Origin: CAYMZZ01 sp044463125 | GTDB lineage: Bacteria > Bacteroidota > Bacteroidia > Chitinophagales > Chitinophagaceae | Assembly (NCBI GenBank): GCA_044463125.1 | Contig: JBIQMS010000021.1 | Span: 1-64,000, forward strand | Length of the DNA: 64,000 bases | Direction of reading: 5' to 3' | Part shown: positions 1 to 7,410 of the stretch, one piece after another | Numbering within the stretch: position 1 is the stretch's first letter | Layout of the letters: each line of letters begins with the position of its first letter | Notes under the pieces: model-generated | Databases searched by the model: none | Seen by the model: only the letters and a program-made list of their open reading frames with translations | What the model was told of the DNA's origin: nothing | Made by a program: the position numbers and the translations under genes

Positions 1-1020
1 CGTTACGTCTGTAGTACGGAAGTAGAACTGGGGACGGTATTTGTTGAAGAAAGGCGTGTGACGGCCACCTTCGTCTTTGCTCAGTACGTAAACTTCGCAC
101 TTGAATTCAGTGTGCGGAGTGATAGAACCGGGTTTGCAGATAACCATACCGCGACGGATATCTTTTTTCTCGATACCGCGGAGCAGCAGACCTGCGTTAT
201 CACCAGCTTCACCTTCGTCCAGGATCTTGCGGAACATTTCCACACCTGTAACGGTTGAAGTCAGGGGAGCGTCGATCAGACCAACGATTTCCACGCCTTC
301 ACCTGTTTTAACGCGACCTCTTTCGATACGGCCGGTAGCAACGGTACCACGACCAGTGATAGAGAATACGTCTTCAACAGACATCAGGAAGGGCAGATCA
401 ACCGGACGGGGAGGCAGGGGAATATATTCATCCACTGCAGCCATCAGTTCGTTGATTTTCTCCACCCACTTTTCTTCACCAGCCAGGGCACCGGTAGCGG
501 AACCTTTGATGATGGGGGTGTTGTCGCCATCGAAACCGCGCTTGCTCAGCTCGTCGCGGATTTCCATTTCAACCAGGTCGAGCAGCTCGGGGTCGTCAAC
601 CAGGTCAACTTTGTTCATGAATACCACAATACGGGGTACACCTACCTGGCGGGCCAGGAGGATGTGCTCCTTGGTTTGGGGCATGGGACCATCGGTAGCA
701 GCTACCACCAGGATAGCTCCGTCCATTTGGGCGGCACCAGTGATCATATTCTTCACATAGTCAGCGTGACCAGGACAATCCACGTGAGCATAGTGACGAG
801 TGTCGGTCTGATACTCTACGTGAGCCGTGTTAATGGTGATACCACGCTCTTTTTCTTCGGGCGCACCGTCGATTTCGTCATATTTTTTTGCCTGCGCAAG
901 ACCTTTTTTAGAAAGGATCTCTGTAATCGCGGCAGTCAAAGTGGTCTTACCATGGTCAACGTGACCAATCGTACCAATGTTTACGTGAGGTTTGTCCCTC
1001 TTAAAGGTCTCTTTTGACAT
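1..1020 (-). CDS. tuf: Elongation factor Tu (3' end outside window)
   Basis: EF-Tu is the GTPase that carries aminoacyl-tRNA to the ribosomal A site. The ATG is at 1018-1020 and 340 codons are present, so about 55 C-terminal residues lie beyond the window edge. The protein starts MSKETFKRDKPHVNIGTIGH, followed by the P-loop GHVDHGKT (residues 19-26), the switch II motif DCPGH and the NKVD guanine-specificity motif; domain 2 follows (RGTVATGRIERG). No Shine-Dalgarno precedes the ATG. It lies downstream of a tRNA cluster on the same strand, as in many bacteria where tRNA-Tyr/Gly/Thr genes precede tuf, and is probably cotranscribed with them. Confidence 0.98.
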   Translation of the reverse strand, partial: MSKETFKRDKPHVNIGTIGHVDHGKTTLTAAITEILSKKGLAQAKKYDEIDGAPEEKERGITINTAHVEYQTDTRHYAHVDCPGHADYVKNMITGAAQMDGAILVVAATDGPMPQTKEHILLARQVGVPRIVVFMNKVDLVDDPELLDLVEMEIRDELSKRGFDGDNTPIIKGSATGALAGEEKWVEKINELMAAVDEYIPLPPRPVDLPFLMSVEDVFSITGRGTVATGRIERGRVKTGEGVEIVGLIDAPLTSTVTGVEMFRKILDEGEAGDNAGLLLRGIEKKDIRRGMVICKPGSITPHTEFKCEVYVLSKDEGGRHTPFFNKYRPQFYFRTTDVT

Positions 1021-1087
1021 TTTTATGTGTTTTAAAGTTGTACTAGTTTATGTTCATTTGTCGGCCCCCAACAAACGACTGGAGCCA

Positions 1088-1187
1088 NNNNNNNNNNNNN
1101 NNNNNNNNNNNNNNNNNNNNNNNNNNNNNNNNNNNNNNNNNNNNNNNNNNNNNNNNNNNNNNNNNNNNNNNNNNNNNNNNNNNNNNN
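1088..1187. other. Assembly gap of exactly 100 N
   Basis: One hundred consecutive N. A round 100 is the usual placeholder for a gap of unknown length. Both flanks are pieces of the same 89-bp repeat: the end of a copy at about 1072-1087 and a full copy from 1188. The assembler therefore most likely failed inside a longer tandem array, and the true number of copies is unknown. Confidence 0.95.
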
Positions 1188-1365
1188 CTTGTCGGAATCG
1201 AACCAACGACCTTCCCGATTCATATCGGGATGCTCTACCGGCTAAATCATCTTACGCCGACAAACGACTGGAGCCACTTGTCGGAATCGAACCAACGACC
1301 TTCCCGATTCATATCGGGATGCTCTACCGGCCCAATCATCTTGCTCCGACAAACGACTGGAGCCA
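1188..1365 (-). repeat. Tandem 89-bp repeats derived from tRNA-Thr(TGT)
   Basis: Two head-to-tail units (1188-1276 and 1277-1365) differ at only 4 of 89 positions; a third partial unit ends at 1087 before the gap. Read on the minus strand, each unit keeps the 3' part of the neighbouring tRNA-Thr(TGT): GGTAGAGCA, the T-arm (GTTGG TTCGATT CCGAC) and AAGTGGCTCCA. The 5' acceptor strand and the 5' half of the D-stem are replaced, and the anticodon arm is replaced by a TCCCGAT/ATCGGGA hairpin with a 4-base loop, so no anticodon is possible. The new 5' part contains TTGTCGG, which can pair with CCGACAA near the 3' end. These are not working tRNAs; whether they are transcribed or processed cannot be told from sequence. 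Confidence 0.85.
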
Positions 1366-1433
1366 CTTGTCGGAATCGAACCAACGACCTACTGATTACA
1401 AATCAGTTGCTCTACCGGCTGAGCTAAAGTGGC
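1358..1433 (-). tRNA. tRNA-Thr (anticodon TGT)
   Basis: Full cloverleaf on the minus strand: acceptor GCCACTT/AAGTGGC, D-stem GCTC/GAGC, anticodon stem ACTGA/TCAGT with loop TTTGTAA (anticodon TGT), and T-arm with TTCGATT loop. The discriminator T and the CCA end are encoded (1358-1361). This is the intact parent of the 89-bp repeats that follow it on the 3' side. Confidence 0.95.
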
Positions 1434-1455
1434 TTATTCAAAAAACTTTTTACAG

Positions 1456-1527
<72 letters not shown>

Positions 1528-1543
1528 CTCACCTAACATTTCA

Positions 1544-1619
1544 TGGAGCGGGAGACGAGGCTCGAACTCGCCACCTATAGCTTGGAAGGCTATCGCTCTA
1601 CCAAATGAGCTACTCCCGC
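1544..1619 (-). tRNA. tRNA-Gly (anticodon TCC)
   Basis: Acceptor GCGGGAG/CTCCCGC, anticodon stem ATAGC/GCTAT with loop CTTCCAA (anticodon TCC), T-loop TTCGAGC. The CCA is encoded at 1544-1546. Second gene of the tRNA cluster. Confidence 0.96.
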
Positions 1620-1656
1620 ATACGCTCAATTAAATGAGCTAATTCTGCTTATTGGG

Positions 1657-1739
1657 TGGGCAAGGATGGATTCGAACCACCGAACTCCGAAGAGGACAGA
1701 TTTACAGTCTGTTGCCGTTGGCCACTTGGCTACTTGCCC
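1657..1739 (-). tRNA. tRNA-Tyr (anticodon GTA)
   Basis: Class II tRNA with a long variable arm. Acceptor GGGCAAG/CTTGCCC; the anticodon loop gives GTA (CAGACTGTAAATCTG); T-loop TTCGAAT. The 3' end reads A then CCC, so a proper CCA is not encoded. It is the first gene of the tRNA-tuf unit. Confidence 0.96.
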
Positions 1740-1842
1740 AATCTTAAGTTTTCAAAAAACTGTCCCCACTCCTTTCACAGCTTTCACTTCCAGCATTATC
1801 AGGGAAATAGCAATACTTCGCTACCCCCAATTTTTGGGAAGG

Positions 1843-1871
1843 CAAAGGTAAGGGAATTTAACAATTGCAAA
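1843..1871 (-). promoter_or_regulatory. Bacteroidota-type promoter of the tRNA-tuf unit
   Basis: On the minus strand TTTG (1868-1871) is followed after 17 bases by TACCTTTG (1843-1850). This is an exact fit to the Bacteroidota sigma-ABfr consensus TTTG-N17-23-TAnnTTTG. Transcription would start near 1836, about 95 bases before tRNA-Tyr. Confidence 0.75.
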
Positions 1872-1936
1872 AATTTTGATTCGGGAATTTTTTATTTGTT
1901 TTCAAGCAGTTGACCACCGGGCAGGGCCAAAAATAC

Positions 1937-1961
1937 AAAAGCCCCGGAATCCGGGGCTTTT
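1937..1961 (-). terminator. Terminator after hpf
   Basis: Hairpin AAAAGCCCCGGA/TCCGGGGCTTTT directly after the hpf stop codon. It is A/T-flanked on both sides so it could work in both directions; only the minus strand has a gene ending here. Confidence 0.8.
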
Positions 1962-1968
1962 GTCGGCA

Positions 1969-2268
1969 TCAGGCTGCCTGTTTTTCTTTCTTCCTTTTTA
2001 TCTGATTTACGATGGAATCGAATGCGTCATCGAAAGAAGCTTCAAATGATTTGCTGGTCGCTTTCACAAAGAACTCATGACGGGGCACATGAATACGGAT
2101 CTCTGCGATCTTGTCTTTGATGGTATGAACAACATTATCCAATTTCAAAAACACGTTGACGTTAATAATGCGGTCGTGAAATGTACTTAACTTTTGCAAT
2201 TTCTTGTTGATGTACTCAATCAACTTGGCGTCCGCATCAAACCGAACTGTCTGAATGTTTACGTTCAT
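1969..2268 (-). CDS. hpf: Ribosome hibernation-promoting factor (HPF/RaiA family)
   Basis: Short HPF of 99 residues. It binds idle 30S subunits in the decoding region and promotes inactive 70S or 100S particles in stationary phase. The beta-alpha fold is recognisable (MNVNIQTVRFDADAKLIEYI, then KLDNVVHTIKDKIAEIRI), with the basic C-terminal tail NQIKRKKEK. There is no long-HPF C-terminal dimerisation domain. The start at 2268 gives the usual N-terminus; an in-frame ATG three codons upstream (2277) is the alternative. It sits between the recombinase gene and the tRNA-tuf unit and ends at a strong hairpin. Confidence 0.93.
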   Translation of the reverse strand: MNVNIQTVRFDADAKLIEYINKKLQKLSTFHDRIINVNVFLKLDNVVHTIKDKIAEIRIHVPRHEFFVKATSKSFEASFDDAFDSIVNQIKRKKEKQAA

Positions 2269-2440
2269 GATCAACATTTTTAATACAGTGAAATAATAAA
2301 TTAAAGAACTGAACTTGTGGGTTGCGAGAGAGGGATTTTGTCTACATAGGTGGGTGTGTTTTGTTTGTCTCAATTTACTGCAAACAGCGGGGAAAACCAA
2401 TTAATAAGCTCTTAAAATTCCCGATTCCCAAAGTTTTTTT

Positions 2441-3337
2441 TCAGCCCCTGGGATGGGCTTTCCGGTGGGCTTCGCGCAGCTTCTCCACGCTGTTGTGTGT
2501 GTACACCTGGGTGGCCGCGAGGCTGGCATGGCCCAGCAACTCTTTCACGGCATTGAGGTCAGCACCATGGTTTAATAAATGCGTGGCAAAACTATGACGC
2601 AGGGTATGCGGGCTCTTTTTATCGAGCGTGCTGGCCTGGCCCAGCCATTGCTTAACGAGCAGGTAAGCATATTTGGGATAAAGCTTTTTCCCCTTTTCTG
2701 TGAGTAGCAGGTAATCCCCTTCCCCACCCCATCGCTTTCTTTTTTCTTCCCGGTACCAATCCAGGGTTTGGCCCAGCTCTGGAAGCAGCGGGATTATCCG
2801 TTCCTTGTTGCCTTTTCCCAATACTTTGATTTGCATGCGTTTTCTGTCGACCTGGTCCTCCCGGAGGCCAATCAGCTCGCTGAGACGCATGCCGGTTGTG
2901 TAAAACAAGGTGATCAGCAGCCTCGCATTGGCCGATTTCCAGTCTTCGGAGCCGGCTTCCAGGTTGTCGATCAATACAAGCATCTCCTCCTCTTTGGCAA
3001 AAACCGGCAGGCGCTTTTGCACTTTGGGCGTGGGTAAGCCGGTGCCCGGTATAGCCTGAACCCTGCCTTTCTTGAAAAGGTATTTGTAGAAAGAGCGCAC
3101 CGCGGAATGTTTTCGCACAATCGTTCTGCTGCTCTGGCCTTCCGATTTCATCGCCGCCATCCAGCTACGAATATGCAGGGTTTGCGTTGCCGTCAAATCG
3201 TCCATTTCGTACAGAGTATGCAAATAGGATGCAAACTGCTCCAAATCGGTTTGGTAGGAAATAAGTGTATGCCGCGAATAGCGCTTTTCAAATTTGAGGA
3301 AATTCAGGAATTCTGCTATCAGGGGATGAAGCTCCAT
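2441..3337 (-). CDS. Tyrosine recombinase, XerC/XerD type
   Basis: 298 residues, the usual length of chromosome-dimer-resolving Xer recombinases. An N-terminal SAM-like core-binding domain (residues 5-90) is followed by the catalytic domain with all key residues: R151 (TTGMRLSEL), K175 (LGKGNKER), H244 and R247 (HTLRHSFATHLL), H270 (LLGHASL) and nucleophile Y279 (TQVYTHNS). It lies between rpsU and hpf in a core-gene setting with no integrase-like att sites, so a housekeeping Xer role at dif is more likely than mobile integration. XerC and XerD cannot be separated without a comparison; the second partner is not in the window. Confidence 0.92.
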   Translation of the reverse strand: MELHPLIAEFLNFLKFEKRYSRHTLISYQTDLEQFASYLHTLYEMDDLTATQTLHIRSWMAAMKSEGQSSRTIVRKHSAVRSFYKYLFKKGRVQAIPGTGLPTPKVQKRLPVFAKEEEMLVLIDNLEAGSEDWKSANARLLITLFYTTGMRLSELIGLREDQVDRKRMQIKVLGKGNKERIIPLLPELGQTLDWYREEKRKRWGGEGDYLLLTEKGKKLYPKYAYLLVKQWLGQASTLDKKSPHTLRHSFATHLLNHGADLNAVKELLGHASLAATQVYTHNSVEKLREAHRKAHPRG

Positions 3338-3437
3338 AGGAGTGGTTGATGAATGTTTCGTCAGCGGATTTCCAATGAATCAAGGTTTGCGATGATCTAA
3401 GTTACCACAATATTCGGTACACGTCAGCAAACAAAAA

Positions 3438-3464
3438 AAGCCGACCGGCAATGCCGGTCGGCTT
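3438..3464 (-). terminator. Rho-independent terminator of rpsU
   Basis: Stem AAGCCGACCGG/CCGGTCGGCTT with a CAATG-type loop, followed on the minus strand by a run of seven T. It separates rpsU from the recombinase gene, so the latter needs read-through or its own promoter. Confidence 0.88.
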
Positions 3465-3487
3465 GGTACATTTATCAGAAATCTGAA

Positions 3488-3685
3488 TTAAGCCTCAATT
3501 TTTCCGCTGGCAATCTGCTGCTTGTAGATTGCTTTCAGGATCTCGCCGCGACGCTTCACAGAGGGCTTGGTGTAGCTCTGACGCTCGCGCAACTGCAATA
3601 AAGTCTTCGACTTCTCAAACTTCTTCTTGTACTTCTTCAGCGCCTTGTCGATATTTTCGCAGTCTTTTGAATCGATGATCAGCAT
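3488..3685 (-). CDS. rpsU: 30S ribosomal protein bS21
   Basis: 65 residues, highly basic, with the bS21 pattern (ENIDKALKKYKKKFEKS, then KRRGEILKAIYKQQ). It binds the 30S platform next to the 3' end of 16S rRNA. In Flavobacterium, bS21 helps bS6 and bS18 hide the anti-Shine-Dalgarno sequence (established work on that genus). This gene carries the only clear Shine-Dalgarno I found in the window (separate entry), which fits translational feedback by bS21 on its own mRNA. Monocistronic: it has its own -7 candidate and terminator. Confidence 0.97.
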   Translation of the reverse strand: MLIIDSKDCENIDKALKKYKKKFEKSKTLLQLRERQSYTKPSVKRRGEILKAIYKQQIASGKIEA

Positions 3686-3692
3686 AATGTAT

Positions 3693-3701
3693 ACCTCCTT
3701 T
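3693..3701 (-). promoter_or_regulatory. Strong Shine-Dalgarno of rpsU
   Basis: The minus strand reads AAAGGAGGT eight bases before the rpsU ATG, a near-perfect complement of the 16S rRNA tail at ideal spacing. Other genes checked here (tuf, porU, tdk) have A/T-rich leaders without such a site. The exception points to regulated rather than merely strong translation. Confidence 0.9.
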
Positions 3702-3730
3702 GGTATGTTTTGTGTTTACAATAGCGGCTG

Positions 3731-3738
3731 CAAAGCTA
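3731..3738 (-). promoter_or_regulatory. Candidate -7 element for rpsU
   Basis: The minus strand reads TAGCTTTG, a match to TAnnTTTG, giving a leader of about 40 bases that includes the SD. No clear -33 TTTG was found at the right distance, so support is partial. Confidence 0.45.
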
Positions 3739-3823
3739 AGTAAATCTTTTTAAATTCCATGAATCGGGGGCTGGAAAAAAAGGCGATTCTCTTTTTGCGG
3801 GCGGTTTCCCCGAAATTTGCGCC

Positions 3824-4417
3824 ATGTTTACAGGAATCATAGAGGCCCTGGGCCAGGTAAGGGAAGTGAATAACCGGGGTGGTAACCGGGAGTTTTGGGT
3901 GGAATCCCCCCTGGCGCATGAGCTTCGCGTGGATCAAAGCCTGAGCCACAACGGTGTATGCCTCACGGTTGACGAGCTGGGGACCGGCGCCCACCGGGTA
4001 ACCGCCATTGAAGAAACCCTCCTCAAAACCACCCTCGGAAACTGGAAAACGGGCGACCTGGTGAACCTGGAGCGCTGCCTGCCCGTAAATGGCCGGCTCG
4101 ATGGACATTTTGTACAGGGACATGTGGACGCAAGGGGTACCTGCATTGAACGCCAGGAAAAGGATGGCAGTTGGGAGTTTCGTTTTCAATTTCCAGCGGA
4201 ATTTGCGCCCCTTATCATTGAAAAAGGCTCGATCGCCATCAATGGTACCAGCCTTACCTGCTTTAAAGTGGGTTTGAATGAATTCAGGGTAGCGATTATT
4301 CCTTACACGTTTGAGCACACCAATTTCAGCCGCTTACAGATAAGTGATCTGGTAAACCTGGAGTTTGATATGTTGGGGAAGTATATGCACCGACATCTGC
4401 TACTGAACTCCAAATGA
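3824..4417 (+). CDS. ribE: Riboflavin synthase, alpha subunit
   Basis: 197 residues, typical length. It dismutates two molecules of 6,7-dimethyl-8-ribityllumazine to riboflavin and a pyrimidinedione. The diagnostic N-terminus MFTGIIEALG is present, followed by two lumazine-binding beta-barrel repeats (about residues 1-95 and 96-190). The conserved repeat signatures are SHNGVCLTV with NLERCLPVNGRLDGHFVQGHVD in the first repeat and AINGTSLTCF with FSRLQISDLVNLEFDMLGKY in the second. The gene stands alone, divergent from rpsU; other rib genes are elsewhere. I saw no FMN riboswitch in the short upstream region. Confidence 0.96.
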   Translation: MFTGIIEALGQVREVNNRGGNREFWVESPLAHELRVDQSLSHNGVCLTVDELGTGAHRVTAIEETLLKTTLGNWKTGDLVNLERCLPVNGRLDGHFVQGHVDARGTCIERQEKDGSWEFRFQFPAEFAPLIIEKGSIAINGTSLTCFKVGLNEFRVAIIPYTFEHTNFSRLQISDLVNLEFDMLGKYMHRHLLLNSK

Positions 4418-4492
4418 AGCTATAAAAGAAGACCGGGCTAAACGCAGCATGGCCCTGTATTCATTTCTCCTACAGCCTATCTTTATGCCTCC

Positions 4493-5650
4493 ATGCAAAG
4501 ACCGGGAAATAGCATAAACATACCTTGGATTGCAAATCGTCAAAAATCGTTGGCGGTTCTCGCACTCATTCTTTTGGTCGTACATGTGACTCTCTGGCTC
4601 GTGCAAGGAGTGGGATTAGGCCTGGAAGCCGACAAATATATCAGCCAGGGAGAAATACTCTTGCGGGAAGGAAGACTATCTGAATCCAAATTCATTTTCT
4701 ATCTCCCTGTTATTTTGTTGGTGTCGGCGGCCAAGGCCCTGGGGCTCCCGCTTTATGTGGTGGCAATAGTGCAGATACTTTTTTCAGCTTATGCGCAATA
4801 TGTCTTCTATAAGCTGATGAGAAAGTTGAGTTCAAATGCTACTGCATTCCTCGCTTCCCTTATCCTGCTGCTATTTATCCCCCTTCAGGCCTGGAACCTT
4901 TTCCTGTATTCGGATTCCATATTCATTAGCTTTTCCCTACTATTTGCCCATACGATTTATAGTTACCGGCCAACCAGGCTGAAAACCATTCTCCCGGTAT
5001 TGCTTGTGCTTTGTGGGCTTGTTTTTTCAAGGCCAAGCGGAATTTTATTTATCCCGGCTACCATTATTTATCTCCTTCTTTTGCCACAGGACCGGCGCAC
5101 GCGCGTAATTATCGCCTTTGGTTCCATTACGGTACTTGTGTTGATGTATTTATCGATCAATATCGTTTTTAGCGGAGGAAGTGATATGGATGTTATTAAG
5201 CCATATGTTGAAGAGCATATTATCTGCTTTGTTCCCCAAAAGCCCGAAGGAAGTTCATTAACCCTTCTGAATTCAGGAGATCCGGTTAAAGACCTGTTTT
5301 ATTATGTGGTTCACAATCCACTTCATTTCCTTCGAATGGTTTCGTTGCGTATGCTGTCATTTTTTAATTTGTGCCGGCCTTACTACAGTTCAACCCACAA
5401 CCTGCTCCTGATAGCATTTATGGTTCCAATGTATTTATTCAGTATTGCGGGAATTCTTAAAACCTGGCGCAGAACAAAACCATTTGTCTTGTTTATTGCA
5501 TTGTTTGTAGTGCTTTATTCCCTGGGCATTGCCCTGCAATGCGATGACTGGCATAGCCGATTTACCATGGTAGTAATTCCTTATTTCATCTATCTTGCGG
5601 CCGCAGGATTCATGAGCTTAAAACCATTCAGGCACCTTCAGCAACCATGA
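4493..5650 (+). CDS. Polytopic membrane protein, GT-C glycosyltransferase-like
   Basis: 385 residues with about nine or ten hydrophobic segments. The first membrane segment (residues 19-38) is followed by a loop containing LEADKYISQGE, where the acidic residues resemble the metal/lipid-phosphate site seen in the first periplasmic loop of GT-C enzymes (ArnT/PMT-like). Later segments alternate with short basic loops (RPTRLK, QDRRTR), and a soluble stretch lies at about residues 225-275. No substrate can be named. Its stop overlaps the start of the next gene by four bases (ATGA), so it is translationally coupled to the EptA-like transferase. Confidence 0.6.
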   Translation: MQRPGNSINIPWIANRQKSLAVLALILLVVHVTLWLVQGVGLGLEADKYISQGEILLREGRLSESKFIFYLPVILLVSAAKALGLPLYVVAIVQILFSAYAQYVFYKLMRKLSSNATAFLASLILLLFIPLQAWNLFLYSDSIFISFSLLFAHTIYSYRPTRLKTILPVLLVLCGLVFSRPSGILFIPATIIYLLLLPQDRRTRVIIAFGSITVLVLMYLSINIVFSGGSDMDVIKPYVEEHIICFVPQKPEGSSLTLLNSGDPVKDLFYYVVHNPLHFLRMVSLRMLSFFNLCRPYYSSTHNLLLIAFMVPMYLFSIAGILKTWRRTKPFVLFIALFVVLYSLGIALQCDDWHSRFTMVVIPYFIYLAAAGFMSLKPFRHLQQP

Positions 5651-7398
5651 AAAGATTCATTCTACTACTTTGGTTGATTACCCTTGCGGGCTCCGCATTT
5701 TTGCACTTTAAGCTTTATTTTAGTGGAACTACCCTTCTTTATCATTTTGGAGTCGTGGGCCTGGTTCATTTGGGACTTTGCGCGTGGATCTTTCTCACGG
5801 GTATCATCAAAACGCAGAAACTCCGGTATCGGGTTATCGATATTACGGCCGGGCTCTTCCTTCTCGCATACATTCTTTTCTATCTTTCTGTAATATTCAG
5901 CAATCTGCTATGGGGCAAAACCATCACACTGGCCATATTGTCCGATTATCTCCTGTCTATTCACAAACTGATCAGCGTCCTGCCATTGGATGGCTGGATT
6001 GTATATACTGCTTTTGTCTTCCTGCTGCTCTTTGTAATCGTCCTTTACAGAATTTTCCGGATTCGAAAAATTGACACCTGGTTGCCGGGTAATGTCATAA
6101 ATGCGTTGGCGATGCGAAAGAAGTGGCTGGTAGTTTCAGTACTGGTTGCTATTACCCTGGTATTTGTATTTATCCGGCCGCTTTTGCATTTTAAACGCCA
6201 GGCTCATTTTTCCGGTGAACCACTGAGTGAATTTATCTGGGGACCAATGTGGTATCCGGAATCCCTTGACGACATTTATAATCCGCAAAAACAACGCAAC
6301 TCCATCAGCGAACAAGCCTGCATAGATTCAATTGTTCCCCACGACAAAAAGCCCGAGCATACCAGCGTAGTCATCCTGATCGATGCGCTTCGCGGCGACC
6401 ATCTGCCCATGTATGGTTATGATCGGATGACCGCGCCTTTTCTCGACAGCCTTTACAGGGCGAATCAATTGATGGCGGTGGACCATGCCTACTCCAATTC
6501 TTCGGGCACACTGATTGGTGTAGCGGGGCTTTTCAGTTCCAAAAACTGGGATGATTTTGGTTACGCCGGACTGAGCCTGATGAAATTTATGCGGAAAACG
6601 AATCATAGCACTTATGCATTTCTGACAGGGCACCACCGAACCTGGTATGGGCTTACCGCCATTTATCGCAACGACACGGAGGTTTTTTATGAGAGCGCTA
6701 CTTCTTATGCAGAAATAGACCTGGATGATTTAACCACACTGCGGAAATTTGAAGAAACGCCCATAAATAAGGGGGCATTCGTATATATGCATTTGCTTTC
6801 CACGCATGACCTTGGCAGGAAGGCAGAGCAATTCCGGCAATTTCAACCCGACAAAATTGGTCTCGGTGTTTCACAAAAAACGGCATTGATCAATAACTAC
6901 GATAATGGCATACTGCAGGCAGATTATGTTATCCGTAAGGTCTTCGAAAAGCTCAGGAAAGATGGAAACCTGGCGAATAGCACCGTTTATATCGTATCGG
7001 ATCATGGGCAGCTTTTTGGCGAATACAGGCAGTGGAACCATGCATCCAGCATCAATCCCACAGTTATTTCCATACCCATGCTCATTTATGACAGTGAGCC
7101 CGCGTTCTACAAAAACCTCTCAATAGCATCCATAAAAGATGTTGCGCCAAGCCTGGCCGATCGTATAGGATATCCAATACCTAGTTGTTGGCAGGGACAA
7201 TCCCTTGGAGATTCCCTGGCTGAGTTCTCCCTTCGAGTTGATATCGAAAACAAATGCGCGATTCCCGGAGCCAATCTTTATTTTCGCGCGGATACGCTTT
7301 GGCTGGATATGCTTGACCCTGAAAAAAAGTTGGCAGGCCGGGCATTTCTAAATCCGGGAGGAAAAGATTGGATATTTACAAAACCCCTGCCCGAATAA
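5647..7398 (+). CDS. EptA-like phosphoethanolamine transferase (alkaline phosphatase superfamily)
   Basis: 583 residues. Five membrane segments (residues 1-190) precede a periplasmic sulfatase-fold domain (about 230-583). Visible active-site elements are the metal-site aspartate D246 (ILIDALRGDH), the likely nucleophile T288 (SNSSGTLIG then GLFS, matching the G-T-x-FS layout of EptA enzymes) and the metal ligands D452/H453 (VSDHGQLFGE). Family members move phosphoethanolamine or phosphoglycerol from a phospholipid onto lipid A or surface glycans. Together with the upstream GT-C-like protein and the downstream methyltransferase it suggests a surface-lipid or glycan modification operon; the acceptor is unknown. 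Confidence 0.8.
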   Translation: MKRFILLLWLITLAGSAFLHFKLYFSGTTLLYHFGVVGLVHLGLCAWIFLTGIIKTQKLRYRVIDITAGLFLLAYILFYLSVIFSNLLWGKTITLAILSDYLLSIHKLISVLPLDGWIVYTAFVFLLLFVIVLYRIFRIRKIDTWLPGNVINALAMRKKWLVVSVLVAITLVFVFIRPLLHFKRQAHFSGEPLSEFIWGPMWYPESLDDIYNPQKQRNSISEQACIDSIVPHDKKPEHTSVVILIDALRGDHLPMYGYDRMTAPFLDSLYRANQLMAVDHAYSNSSGTLIGVAGLFSSKNWDDFGYAGLSLMKFMRKTNHSTYAFLTGHHRTWYGLTAIYRNDTEVFYESATSYAEIDLDDLTTLRKFEETPINKGAFVYMHLLSTHDLGRKAEQFRQFQPDKIGLGVSQKTALINNYDNGILQADYVIRKVFEKLRKDGNLANSTVYIVSDHGQLFGEYRQWNHASSINPTVISIPMLIYDSEPAFYKNLSIASIKDVAPSLADRIGYPIPSCWQGQSLGDSLAEFSLRVDIENKCAIPGANLYFRADTLWLDMLDPEKKLAGRAFLNPGGKDWIFTKPLPE

Positions 7399-7410
7399 GC
7401 TGAGACCTTC

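Noticed and set aside
101..1017. Plus-strand ORFs of 219 and 117 codons at the left edge
   Set aside because: They are antisense to tuf, whose translation is unmistakable; their sequences are low in protein-like character.
2441..3337. Phage or transposon integrase
   Set aside because: It is a standard-length Xer recombinase between rpsU and hpf, with no attachment repeats, excisionase or cargo.
3686..3823. FMN riboswitch upstream of ribE
   Set aside because: The gap is 138 bases and shared with the rpsU leader; I could not find the conserved RFN-element segments.
3716..4318. 200-codon minus-strand ORF
   Set aside because: It overlaps ribE in another frame; ribE has the full family signature.
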